Positions 38,677 through 47,571 of a stretch of DNA of 64,000 nucleotides are shown here, in pieces. Numbering within the stretch: position 1 is the first letter of the stretch; the number at the start of each line of letters is the position of its first letter. The notes beneath the pieces were generated by a model that ran no database searches, had not been told where the DNA came from, and saw nothing but the letters and a program-made list of their open reading frames with translations. Source of the DNA: Pseudoxanthomonas sp. F37 (GTDB lineage: Bacteria > Pseudomonadota > Gammaproteobacteria > Xanthomonadales > Xanthomonadaceae); assembly GCF_022965755.1 (NCBI RefSeq), contig NZ_CP095187.1, positions 2,356,001 to 2,420,000 on the forward strand, given 5' to 3'. The position numbers and the translations under genes were made by a program.

Positions 38677-39036
38677 CTACTCCTCAGGAGGGCTCGTGGC
38701 CCTACCACGAGAAGACAACCTTCGTCGGCGGTGAGTTTCCAACAGCCGCACGGCATACGCCCGCAGGGTCTCGGAGAGCTCGCTGACAAACAGCATCCTT
38801 CCCTCATCGTAAATCAGCACAGTGCGATCATCTGCCGCCAGCTTGGTGTGCACAGAAACCATGTCGGGGCGGCACCCTTCCGGGCGACACGACGGTGCAG
38901 TCTCGGTGCCGCACCAGGCATCCAGTATTAGCTCCCCAATGTAAACAGCGACGGACCGCCGAGCGGCCCCCGTCGGCGTGGACACGCCTGGGTAGATGGT
39001 AGCCAATACCCCTTCCTCGATTCCCTCTCGCTGCAT
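38677..39036 (-). CDS. Hypothetical protein
   Basis: A 119-residue reading frame from an ATG with GAGG upstream. It has beta-like segments SVAVYIGELILDAW and DRTVLIYDEGRMLFVSEL with three cysteines in a loop (WCGTETAPSCRPEGCRPD), then a basic helix and a Pro-Glu tail. It converges with the integrase gene. No family recognised. Confidence 0.55.
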   Translation of the reverse strand: MQREGIEEGVLATIYPGVSTPTGAARRSVAVYIGELILDAWCGTETAPSCRPEGCRPDMVSVHTKLAADDRTVLIYDEGRMLFVSELSETLRAYAVRLLETHRRRRLSSRGRATSPPEE

Positions 39037-39121
39037 GCGCACCTCGTCGATCTGTAAGTGTTCAAACAGCTTACGTGACAGAGCGAGGATGCCGGCAGGA
39101 AGTGCAGGAAGTGCAGGAAGT

Positions 39122-41758
39122 CTATGAGGCGACGAGCTTCTTGAGGTTCATCGAGCTCAACGCAACTTCCATCGCCGCAAGCCCATCGACAATGCGCCTC
39201 ACCAATGGCGCCTCGAAGTCATCGAGCTCCGCAGCATCGTGCGCTCCCTTGTTCAGATAGAACCACAGCCTTCCGTGCTGAATCCCGACAACGGAGGCGA
39301 ACGCATCAGTGAACGGCTGGAGCGTAGCCCCATGCCGATGCAATTCCCCTCCAGCGGCCACAAGTTCCTTCCATCGAGCGTTGAGCTTGCCCGCGAAGTG
39401 CTGCAGCTCTGGCTCTACTGAAAGCCCTGGCACGTCCAGGGTTATTTGGCCTATACGCGCCCTGGTCATTTCCCGCCAAAGCTGAGACAGCTGGCACTCA
39501 AGAGCCTGCCGGGCATGGGCGAGCGCGGAACGATGATCCAGGTGCTCCAAGTAAGCCTGCGCCCTTTCAACGTAGTGGCGCGAGACATTGGCATCGACCA
39601 GACGCGGCTGGAAATCACCGCTATGTGGTTTGATGACCGTCAGCTTCGACTTGTCTGAGGTGGCCTGATTCTGGAGATCCTTGATGAACTCGTTACTGTG
39701 CGAGGTGATGATGAACTGCTTTCTGGCGAACCTGGCATCGAACAGCGCCGCCCTGATCGCACCCCGATGGTCGTGGTCGATTGCATTGACTACATCATCG
39801 AAAACTATCAGAGGCAATTCGAGCTGCAGGTTCTTGGCCAAGAGGATGGCCAGACCCAGACACCGAAGGTGCCCCTCGCTCAGAACTAACAGTGCGTCAC
39901 GGGTGGACGCCGGTGAGCCCGCTGTCTTGATTAGAACCCTGTCTTCGGGAGACGTTGGAAGACGAAGCTCAACCAGGTCATCTTCTGGTCGCCCCCCTTC
40001 ATTGAACGCATTGTAAAGTTCCATCGCCACCGCGTTTAGATTCGCGACCAGCTGCCCAGGAAGACCTGCAAGGTACGTCTTAAGCCGTGCAACATAGTCG
40101 GCGTATGCTGCACGGATTCGACGCACCCTCGCATTTGCCCCCTGCTCCGCCTCGACGCGACTAAGAAGCTCGCTGTTCTCCGCGTCGAACGCGGCCACTT
40201 GCGCTCGCGCAGCGGCAGTCGCTGCGTCAAGCGTTGCCCGGCGACCTCTTAGGGCAGCGATGTTCTTCGCCATCTGGATGAGCGAAGCCTGCTCAGCAAG
40301 AAGATCGGCTCTGGCCTGCTCCGCAAGCCGTGCACTTTCGTCGCGTTCGACGCAGATCCGTTCAGCCCTGAGCAGCTTTCGCCACCATGCGGTGTAGCCG
40401 ACCAAGAGGTTAAATGAACCTGGCTCCCGAGTTGCATCCGGCGTCAAGCTGAGCACGAAGTCCGACACCTGTCCGGCCTCTTCTTCGCCATAGACCTCGC
40501 GTACATACTGAGACGCGCGCTGGGCGAATGCGATGCGCTCAACCTGCTCCAAGGCTTCGGCGGTGGCCCGCTGACGCTGGAGCTCTGATACAGCGCCCAG
40601 CCTCTGCAACTGCTCGTGCGCATGGACAAAGGGATTGTGCGCAACCTGCCCGATGGGCGTCTTACACGCAGGACAATGCGATGCATCCACCTCCTGCAGC
40701 TTCAGCACTGCATCGTAGAGGTCAGAGAACGCTACCTGACTCGCGTCCATTGCTATGCGGTTGTCGAGCTCATCTCGCAACCGTGCTTGGTCAACCCAAC
40801 GCTTCCTCTGTCTTCTCAGACTCCCCACTACGGCGCCCATCTTTGGCGCAATAGGCGTCGAGATCTCGTCGCCGATTTCAGCCAGCCGACTCTCTACACG
40901 CTCGGCGAGCTCGACGACACCGACAATCTTAACTCCCGGGGGGATGAGGGCTAGTTCATCTTCCGCCAGCTGGCGATAGTCCGCCTCGTGGGTCTCCAGG
41001 ATCTGCGTCGCCCCGGCAACGCTCTCCTTTCGTGCAGCGAGAATCGTGGTCTCTGCATCAGACAGAGGAAGCCTCACCAGCTCGTCACTGAAGGCACGGA
41101 CGTATCGATTCAATGGATCAATGCCGAACAGTGCAGCGATCGCGCCTGCAGCACCCCCTCTGGGCCTGGCCGCCATTCTGGCGAAACCTTCGATCCTATT
41201 TTTCTCGATGAAACAGAAGTAATAGCGTTCTCGGTCAGGGGAGATTGGCACTGCCCGACCTTGGTGCAGGTGTCGCGCCTCGGGTTCCACGAACGCGCCC
41301 GCGTGTATGTTCTCGAAGTAGGCGTTGTCCAGCCGACGTGCCTCAGCCTCTAGGCATTCGCCGAGCAGGGCGTACTCCAGCGCCTCGCACAAACTGCTCT
41401 TTCCAGATCCATTCGGACCGTAGAACAGGAGGAAGCGGCTGGCCAGCGGAACAGTGACCTGCCAGCGAAAGCCGCGGAATGGCCCGACTGAAATCTCATG
41501 GAGCTTCGTCCATGCCACATCAGTCTGGCGACCGCGCGCCGCCGTCTCTTGCACATTGGCGCTGGCGCTATCGAACTCGCTGTCGAGGATGCGAGCAATC
41601 AGGCTACCTCTTTGTCCGCCCTCAGCGACTGTAACAGCGATTTCGTCTTGATGGGACGCTATGACATTCGCAACGCGACGCACGTCTTCCGCTGCGCCAG
41701 CATCAGTCAGCGAACTCGTGAATCGCTGCATGTACTCGTGAACTACGGCACTCGCCAC
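39122..41758 (-). CDS. Rad50/RloC-like zinc-hook ATPase
   Basis: An 878-residue SMC-type ABC ATPase. Walker A is GPNGSGKSS (114-122), coiled-coil segments surround a zinc hook CPAC (362-365) near the middle, the ABC signature is LSEGH (626-630), Walker B is PLIVFDDVVNAID (649-661), and ITSHS (684-688) fits the H-loop. A C-terminal helical region of about 140 residues containing LNKGAHD (835-841) is extra to Rad50 and could be an effector domain. RloC and related phage-defence ATPases share the zinc-hook plan, but its anticodon-nuclease triad was not confirmed. GTG start with a GGGGAG site. Last gene of a leftward trio with the SRAP gene. Confidence 0.85.
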   Translation of the reverse strand: MASAVVHEYMQRFTSSLTDAGAAEDVRRVANVIASHQDEIAVTVAEGGQRGSLIARILDSEFDSASANVQETAARGRQTDVAWTKLHEISVGPFRGFRWQVTVPLASRFLLFYGPNGSGKSSLCEALEYALLGECLEAEARRLDNAYFENIHAGAFVEPEARHLHQGRAVPISPDRERYYFCFIEKNRIEGFARMAARPRGGAAGAIAALFGIDPLNRYVRAFSDELVRLPLSDAETTILAARKESVAGATQILETHEADYRQLAEDELALIPPGVKIVGVVELAERVESRLAEIGDEISTPIAPKMGAVVGSLRRQRKRWVDQARLRDELDNRIAMDASQVAFSDLYDAVLKLQEVDASHCPACKTPIGQVAHNPFVHAHEQLQRLGAVSELQRQRATAEALEQVERIAFAQRASQYVREVYGEEEAGQVSDFVLSLTPDATREPGSFNLLVGYTAWWRKLLRAERICVERDESARLAEQARADLLAEQASLIQMAKNIAALRGRRATLDAATAAARAQVAAFDAENSELLSRVEAEQGANARVRRIRAAYADYVARLKTYLAGLPGQLVANLNAVAMELYNAFNEGGRPEDDLVELRLPTSPEDRVLIKTAGSPASTRDALLVLSEGHLRCLGLAILLAKNLQLELPLIVFDDVVNAIDHDHRGAIRAALFDARFARKQFIITSHSNEFIKDLQNQATSDKSKLTVIKPHSGDFQPRLVDANVSRHYVERAQAYLEHLDHRSALAHARQALECQLSQLWREMTRARIGQITLDVPGLSVEPELQHFAGKLNARWKELVAAGGELHRHGATLQPFTDAFASVVGIQHGRLWFYLNKGAHDAAELDDFEAPLVRRIVDGLAAMEVALSSMNLKKLVAS

Positions 41759-41847
41759 CTTGGCTCTCCCCTACCATCCCCTGGCGACACAATAACTCCC
41801 AGGACGCACGTCATCCAACCGAGACTGAAATTGAAGCTCCACTCGGG

Positions 41848-42873
41848 TCAGGCAGCGCGAGCGATGGCATGACCGTAGTAAGCGGCTGGTCGGTTATCCA
41901 GAAGTGCTTGCAGCTCGTCCGTGGAACGTCCTTGGGGTGTCAGCCACGGCAGCAGGCTTTCCTCCTTTAGCCGAATAGGAATGCGGTCGTGGCCGGCAGC
42001 AGCCACTTCCGGTGGAGGGTCATCCGTGATGAATGCGAAAGAGTCGAATGACTCTTCTTCCGCCCCTGCCCAGTGATCCCATATGCAGGCGATCAGCATG
42101 GGCTCGCGGGGCTCTGGCGTGAACTGGATCTCGACCCCCACGTCACGCTCACCAGGTGAGAGCTCCCGGCCTTCCGCTTTGTGGAGCGACACGTTCTCGA
42201 AGAAGCTGTCGATCAGGACGACACCATGCCTGTGTCCGAACTGATCCATCCACCAACGCGTCAGGTTGTCCCTGCGCGCGTTGTAGGTGCCACTGAGCCG
42301 CCGCTGTGTCTTCTTTCCGTTGGGCAAAATCTTCCCCTCGATCCAGTCGGAATCGGCAGGAAGACCTGGCTTCCTAAGCTGATAGCGCATCGGCTTCACT
42401 ACCAACTGCCCCTGCTCCATGACCATCACGGGGAGCCACCATTGGGGAAAGAAGCGGTAGTCGCGCGGCAGGAGCTGGACCCGTTCCGCGTCGGCCATCC
42501 AGCGCTCGATCTGGGTGATCTTGTTGCCGGCCTTGCGCACTTCCTCGGCTGCGGTCTTGGTGGGCTTGGTCGCCAGCTTGGCTTCGTTGACCGCTTTCCG
42601 CTCCAGCTGTGCGGCCAAGTCGGTAGCGTGCTCGGCCATCTCCAGCGCGCGGGCTTCACGAATGGCCTGCCCAATGTCCTGGCCTAGTCCCTCTCGCTGG
42701 GGACGCAGGAACCAGTCTTCGATGGCCTTGGGCATCTGCCGGCGCTGCTTTCGCTTTCGCTGTTGGTCTGGTGCCGCCCAGACGTTAAGGGCGAAGTCTT
42801 CCAGACTCATGATCGCGCCGTGGTGGCGGCAGAACTTGTCGTAGTCGGCCTGGATCATGGCTGAGTAGCACAT
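41848..42873 (-). CDS. SRAP-domain protein (HMCES/YedK family)
   Basis: A 341-residue SOS-response-associated peptidase-like protein. SRAP proteins crosslink to abasic sites in single-stranded DNA through Cys2. Here the ATG at 42873 is followed at once by CYSAMIQ, leaving Cys2 at the N-terminus. Other landmarks are GTYNARRDNL (the NARxE-like strand), a Trp-rich middle, and GHDRIPIRL with the active-site His. A basic helical insertion of roughly 100 residues (about 40-150) makes it longer than YedK. It lies between a 78-residue unknown gene and the zinc-hook ATPase. Confidence 0.9.
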   Translation of the reverse strand: MCYSAMIQADYDKFCRHHGAIMSLEDFALNVWAAPDQQRKRKQRRQMPKAIEDWFLRPQREGLGQDIGQAIREARALEMAEHATDLAAQLERKAVNEAKLATKPTKTAAEEVRKAGNKITQIERWMADAERVQLLPRDYRFFPQWWLPVMVMEQGQLVVKPMRYQLRKPGLPADSDWIEGKILPNGKKTQRRLSGTYNARRDNLTRWWMDQFGHRHGVVLIDSFFENVSLHKAEGRELSPGERDVGVEIQFTPEPREPMLIACIWDHWAGAEEESFDSFAFITDDPPPEVAAAGHDRIPIRLKEESLLPWLTPQGRSTDELQALLDNRPAAYYGHAIARAA

Positions 42874-42918
42874 GGACGCCTCCGTCAAACGGTCGGCCCA
42901 ACTATACCGCCGCGGCCG

Positions 42919-43155
42919 TCAGTCGTTCGCGGCCAAGGGGTACAAGAACCCGTCCGTGCGAAGCACCAGAGCTTCGAGCCTCTCGAAGACGGCCAACTGG
43001 TGCTCCGGGGCCACCAGGTCGAGGATGGCGTTGGCCTCCGCGGCAAACGCTTCCTGACGGTCTGACGGCTGCACCGTCGCGTACATCGAGGGAAGCCCGG
43101 TCGCGATTGCATCGACCAGGGCGTTTGCTTCAGGCGGGGTCAGGTAGGTCGTCAT
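42919..43155 (-). CDS. Hypothetical small protein
   Basis: A 78-residue, mostly helical, acidic protein (EANALVDAIATGLPSMYATV, EHQLAVFERLEALVL). The ATG at 43155 is used; another in-frame ATG lies three codons upstream. It is 45 bases from the SRAP gene in the same direction and is probably the first gene of that operon. Confidence 0.6.
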   Translation of the reverse strand: MTTYLTPPEANALVDAIATGLPSMYATVQPSDRQEAFAAEANAILDLVAPEHQLAVFERLEALVLRTDGFLYPLAAND

Positions 43156-43242
43156 GCTCACCATTGTTGACCCGACCGTCTCACCGACTGCGACTCGACT
43201 GGCGGTCTCAGCGGGTGGGAAATCGCCCCCTACGATGAGCCG

Positions 43243-43596
43243 ATGAAGGACGGTCCGGAATGGCAAACACTGAGCAACGGCGGCCGGTTGGTCTACCGTG
43301 GGTATGCCTTGGTGGAGTTCTATCGGGATGACCCGGGTGTCCGCATAAGGACCCGCTGTTACAGCGAGGGCTACCAGGAGAACCGTCTTGTGGCCACGCC
43401 GGAAGGGGCCAAACGATACGGCGACTCCTGGCTGCGGAAGTGGGGCGATCAGGCGACACGCGAGGTCGACAACAAGATCAGTTGGGCAGAGGGGGAGCGC
43501 CAACGACGGGAGGAAGCAGACCAGCGGAGAGCCCGTGGTGAGAGCGACTACCCGGAGATCAAGGTGCGCCCCTGGAAGCCGCGCAGGAAGCGGTAG
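43243..43596 (+). CDS. Hypothetical protein, charged
   Basis: A 117-residue protein. The N-terminal half has beta-like segments (GRLVYRGYALVEFYRDD); the C-terminal half is a charged helix rich in Arg and Glu (ERQRREEADQRRARGE) ending in a basic tail. It is divergent from the 42919-43155 gene with only 87 bases between. No family recognised. Confidence 0.6.
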   Translation: MKDGPEWQTLSNGGRLVYRGYALVEFYRDDPGVRIRTRCYSEGYQENRLVATPEGAKRYGDSWLRKWGDQATREVDNKISWAEGERQRREEADQRRARGESDYPEIKVRPWKPRRKR

Positions 43597-43809
43597 AACG
43601 ATTCCTACCCTGCCCCGCGGCGTCCTCTGGCTTGAACGTGAGAGCCTTGACGAGTGATGCTGGGGTCGCCCAGCGCGGGACCAATCAGGTCGCTCACCCG
43701 CGTCATGCGCCCCTTCAGCCCGGACGACGGTCATGGTCTCAGCAGCGTCGGGGTTGGATTGTGTGCCAGCCGGCCCCAGTGAGCGGAAAGACCTATCGCA
43801 GGCACTTCA

Positions 43810-44781
43810 ATGTCTAAGTACCAACCCCCGACCTACGACTGGCCAGAGTATGGGCTCGGCCAAGACACGGAAGCAGTGGTGCGGGCACTCCAGCAACTTC
43901 GGCCCCGTGAACGACGGAGGCTCCTCCTGCGGCAGGAAGACTTCGGTGACGAGCAACCAGAAGCCAAGCGTAACCGTCGCTTCATATATCGCTATCTGCC
44001 CATGGATCCTCGCTCGCCCAACCCCCAACTCGAACAGAGGAAGGTTGAAGACCTTGTCGTTCGGGGCGAGCTCTACCTGAGTCCAGTCAGCCAGTTCAAC
44101 GACCCGAATGAATTCCGTGCCAGGGTGCAACTGACATCCGACACCTCGGTAAGCGAGAAGTGGATGCGCGAGTTGGCCGAGAAGCACGTCCGCGCGCAAG
44201 GCATGGCAGGCTCAACCGCCCGAACGATGGTCGACACAATCGTGGCCCGCATGAAGAGCAATGCGGCAACCCTTCCCGACCTGATGCAGGCGACTTGGAC
44301 TCATCAAGCCGACGACTTCGGCATCTGCTGTTTCAGTCAGAATCCCAGAAGCGACCTCATGTGGGCGCACTATGCTAGGGCCCACCGAGGGATTTGCTTG
44401 CAGTTTGACTATTCTCTATGCCCAGGTGTTCTTGCGCTCGCCCAGAGAGTGAAGTATCGCGATGACCTTCCCGAGCTAACGTGGCCCGAGGACCAAGGGC
44501 GCAGCATCGAACCGATCCTGAGTAAGGCGAGGGACTGGCGGTATGAAGCGGAGCGCCGCTATGTGTCCAGAGAGCTGAAGGGGACGACGATTCGCTTCGA
44601 CGCCAGGTCGCTAACGGGGGTGATCCTCGGGCAGCGCTTCGACGACGACCCAAAGACCGGGCCGTGGCTGGCCTCAGTCCTCGAAGAGCGAGAGCGCAGA
44701 GGGCTCCCGCCAGTGCGTGTCTACCGCGCTCAGCGAAGTGAAGCTAGCTACTCTTTGGCCATCAAGGCATCCAGGCTGTAA
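43810..44781 (+). CDS. DUF2971 protein
   Basis: A 323-residue protein with the DUF2971 pattern: YRYLP, ELYLSPVSQFNDPNEFRA, DFGICCFSQNPRSDLMWAHY, AHRGICLQFDY, and a later VKYRDDLPEL. The family has no settled biochemical function and is common on mobile islands, sometimes near defence genes. The first 55 residues are an extra basic, Arg-rich segment. It stands alone; 213 bases before it hold no convincing gene. Confidence 0.85.
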   Translation: MSKYQPPTYDWPEYGLGQDTEAVVRALQQLRPRERRRLLLRQEDFGDEQPEAKRNRRFIYRYLPMDPRSPNPQLEQRKVEDLVVRGELYLSPVSQFNDPNEFRARVQLTSDTSVSEKWMRELAEKHVRAQGMAGSTARTMVDTIVARMKSNAATLPDLMQATWTHQADDFGICCFSQNPRSDLMWAHYARAHRGICLQFDYSLCPGVLALAQRVKYRDDLPELTWPEDQGRSIEPILSKARDWRYEAERRYVSRELKGTTIRFDARSLTGVILGQRFDDDPKTGPWLASVLEERERRGLPPVRVYRAQRSEASYSLAIKASRL

Positions 44782-45224
44782 ACCGGCGTGGACGGCGAAG
44801 TATGGAGATAGGCCTACCAGGAACAAGTTTCAGCGCAGAAGTAGGCTCGGCCGCCAGCATCGGCTAGGACTTCGACTGAGTTCCGGAAGCACGAAGAATG
44901 TCTATCGCGAGCAGGCGAACGAGATGCTCCTCAGCTTACACAGGCACGTGGGGCAAAGGTCATGCAGGCTCACTCCCTGGTTCTCAGCTCCCGAAGCGGA
45001 CTTTTAGGTTGACGATTCCATGCGTTTTCCATGCGCTATCCACTGTGAGAGATATTTCACACGTTGGATTTCCCGGGACATCTCGCACCGAGCCGGCGCT
45101 ACGGACCGCTCGCTCGACCTCAACCATCACCGCTCCGTCAACTCATGGTCAAGTGATTCGACCGAGACTTTCCACTATCTGAGCGGGCAATTGACCTGGC
45201 TCGTTGCGGCGACCGGCAATGCAA
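44782..45224. other. Non-coding stretch in the island
   Basis: No credible gene seen: open frames on both strands are short and of random composition. No RNA gene, long repeat or clear terminator is visible. It lies between the end of the DUF2971 gene and the converging end of the 45225-45923 gene. Confidence 0.5.
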
Positions 45225-45923
45225 TCAATGCTGGGCGCGGAGTTCGTCGTTGATCGCGTTGCCGATGGTCAGAATCAACCCCTCCTGCCTCTGGTACTCG
45301 TTGACCAAGGTGGGGCGTACCCACGTAGGCGGATAGGCAATTCCATCGTAAGAAAAGGGGCTGAAGCGCAACCCGTGTTCAACCTCTTCTGACCCGAAGT
45401 TCACTGAGTACCCCACCTCGATGATCGAACGATGCTTCGAGTGGTTGCTCACCGCTGCCAGGTACGTAAAGCCCGGGTCGTCTAGCAGGGCGCTAAGCCC
45501 TTGCTTAATCGGTCCGGCAGCGAGCTTCTTGCTCACCTTGGGCCAGGTGATGTCGCGCTCATTGCTGATACGGGCCTCGGGCCTGAGGTTGGCGCCCAGA
45601 GCGAAATAGGCGAAGTGGACCATGTTGTCTGCAACCGAGTGCATGTTGTGCACACAGGCTACCGTGTGCGCATAGGCCTGAAACCTCGACGTGGAAAACT
45701 GCCGTTCGTCCGTGTCGAACGCCCCCAGGAGCGCGGCCGTCAGTTCGAAATCGGCGCGCCCCTCTACTACCTCCTCCATACGAAGTCTGGCTTCGTTGTA
45801 GTGGAATCGGCTGAACTCGCGCCGATTCCCAATGGTCCGCAAGGCCTGGTTGACCGTCCTCAGTTGCTCTTCGCCAAACAGCCGCTCTACCTGCCGACGC
45901 AGCTCACCCAGGTCCCATCGCAT
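45225..45923 (-). CDS. Hypothetical helical protein (HEPN-like?)
   Basis: A 232-residue, mostly helical protein. The segment VSNHSKHRSIIEVG (about 158-171), with an Asn-His-x-x-His-Arg cluster between helices, recalls HEPN-type or related helical domains, but the match is weak. It starts inside the stop of the upstream gene (TGATG overlap), so the two proteins are likely made together and may form a complex. Confidence 0.6.
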   Translation of the reverse strand: MRWDLGELRRQVERLFGEEQLRTVNQALRTIGNRREFSRFHYNEARLRMEEVVEGRADFELTAALLGAFDTDERQFSTSRFQAYAHTVACVHNMHSVADNMVHFAYFALGANLRPEARISNERDITWPKVSKKLAAGPIKQGLSALLDDPGFTYLAAVSNHSKHRSIIEVGYSVNFGSEEVEHGLRFSPFSYDGIAYPPTWVRPTLVNEYQRQEGLILTIGNAINDELRAQH

Positions 45924-46714
45924 CAGGGCGCCTCTCTGATCGAACGGAAGAAAAGTCGATGGACTTCTTCTCGCTCCTCGGTCGAGTAGCGCTTACCCAG
46001 ATATCGTCCGGAGTAGTCCATCGCGCCCATCATGAAGTGACCAGCGACCTGGCTGCACTCTTCTATGGATGTATCTAGGCAGATGCAGAACGCCAAGCCG
46101 GCTTGTTGGGCGAGCATTCCCATTTCCTCCAGCACCGCGCGCAACGCTGTGAGATCTGAAAAGGGACCGATATGCGCGTCCATACCCAGCGGACGCAGCA
46201 TGGCGAAACCATCAAGGGTCGGGTGGCCAGCCAACGTAGAGAATTTTATGTAGATGGCTTCGCGCCGGCTCTTACCCAAGCCGGCATCGTCGTCAAGGAT
46301 CTTGCGGATGGCGGCTGGACTGAAATCGCGCTTCAGGGTTCGCCGGTCGGCTTTGCGCCACTTCTCTACCAGGGTGCGGTCCACATGGAAGGCATTGACT
46401 AGGTTAGTGGTCTCCACGACGTCGCGCAGGATGAGGGTGGCCGCCTGGTAGTAACCCGACGCCACGAGCTTCCACGAGGTGGCGAACCCGTTGAATGCAC
46501 GAATCCCTAGATGGCTGATGGCACGCTCGTCGTCGTCAGCCTGGTAGTGCTTCCGCAGCATGTCCATGACGTCCATCGCGCGCTCACTAATCCCCAGGTG
46601 ATCCAAGAGATCGGGATTGGCCTCGGCCAGCCCCACCGCGCGCCGCTGCAGTTCCTCTTCGCCGCGGTGGAGCAGCAACAGGTTCGCTGGGAATGTGGAG
46701 CTGATGGCGGGCAT
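45923..46714 (-). CDS. Hypothetical helical protein, DUF5677-like
   Basis: A 263-residue helical protein from the ATG at 46714. It has FNGFATSWKLVASGYYQAAT followed by LILRDVVETTNLVNAFHVD, then YIKFSTLAGHPTLDGFAML and a helical C-terminus. This pattern resembles DUF5677-type proteins, which are often next to defence genes; the assignment is tentative. A longer frame from a GTG at 46819 is open but has no better start signals. Coupled to the 45225-45923 gene. Confidence 0.6.
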   Translation of the reverse strand: MPAISSTFPANLLLLHRGEEELQRRAVGLAEANPDLLDHLGISERAMDVMDMLRKHYQADDDERAISHLGIRAFNGFATSWKLVASGYYQAATLILRDVVETTNLVNAFHVDRTLVEKWRKADRRTLKRDFSPAAIRKILDDDAGLGKSRREAIYIKFSTLAGHPTLDGFAMLRPLGMDAHIGPFSDLTALRAVLEEMGMLAQQAGLAFCICLDTSIEECSQVAGHFMMGAMDYSGRYLGKRYSTEEREEVHRLFFRSIREAP

Positions 46715-47343
46715 GGCCGTATCGTAGCTCAGCGCAATCTGGGCATCCCAATCGATACCCGGACCAGGTTGCAGATCGAACTGGCACAGCAGGGGCGCTG
46801 CGGCGGATGGGCCCAACACTGCAGCGTTGAGCTACGTCCAGAAGGACAAAGGCCCCGCGCATTGCTGCCGGGGCCATGAAGCGAGGACATCGCCGGCCTT
46901 GTCATCGGCCGATGAGCCTGCTGCCGATAATGCGTCCCCTTACGGGCACTGGCTTCTCTGGCAGTCTCGAAAGTCAGAGCCACCTGGCCCGACCAGCGAA
47001 GTGTCATCCAGACCAACAGAACGGGTCAACCCCAATGCCTGACCGAACGGATCACCCCCCCCCCTTTGACGGTGCGCCCTTTGTCCGTTCAACCATGTAA
47101 CGCGTAGACCACTCACAAAGCACGGAGAGCCGATCTGACGTTGATACACATCCCGGATGGATGGGGGCACGTTGTCGAGTGTGGCTACGCTGTGAGCGCT
47201 CTCTGGCCCTCCTAAATCGCCCGAGACCGAGTGCCTCTTGCTCGGTGAGCGTAACTGCTGCCTTTCTATAATAAGGCTCGTGCGGCAACCTGCTGCGCCT
47301 GAACTCGAAGAGAGAACAGCTCATAGACAATCTGGATCCCCCA
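46715..47343. other. Non-coding stretch with hairpin and C-run
   Basis: No convincing gene. It contains a GGCCCC/GGGGCC inverted repeat (about 46851-46875), a run of ten C (47055-47064) and, near its right end, a perfect TATAAT for the next operon. Confidence 0.5.
47267..47272 (+). promoter_or_regulatory. -10 element (TATAAT) for the 47344 operon
   Basis: A perfect TATAAT, 71 bases before the ATG at 47344. No well-spaced -35 hexamer is obvious (TTGCTC at 47238 is too far). Confidence 0.5.
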
Positions 47344-47571
47344 ATGAGTAAGCCCAGCACCCTCCCGTCCCACCACCGACTCGGCCGCATTTCTAAGCGG
47401 AATGACGATCGCGTTCACGAGCTCAGGGCCATTGCTCAGGGGAGCCACCGTCATCTTGGCTGGGAAGCAGAGTGCGCAGCGTGGAACGCGGCAGTTGCCC
47501 GCATGTGCGCTCGGATGAAGAAGGAATTCGAGTCCATCCGCCTCGGCAGCCAGGACGCCACAGAAGCATGA
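47344..47571 (+). CDS. Hypothetical small protein
   Basis: A 75-residue basic protein, helical in its second half (EAECAAWNAAVARMCARMKK). It ends in an ATGA overlap with the large downstream gene, so it is the first member of a coupled two-gene operon behind a TATAAT promoter. No family recognised. Confidence 0.65.
   Translation: MSKPSTLPSHHRLGRISKRNDDRVHELRAIAQGSHRHLGWEAECAAWNAAVARMCARMKKEFESIRLGSQDATEA

Noticed and set aside
44898-45182. A 94-codon plus-strand frame in the island
   Set aside because: Ser/Thr/Arg-rich random composition, no ribosome-binding site and no conserved pattern; treated as non-coding.
46827-47390. Several short frames on both strands upstream of the 47344 operon
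   Set aside because: They overlap each other, run through a C-homopolymer and show no coding character.
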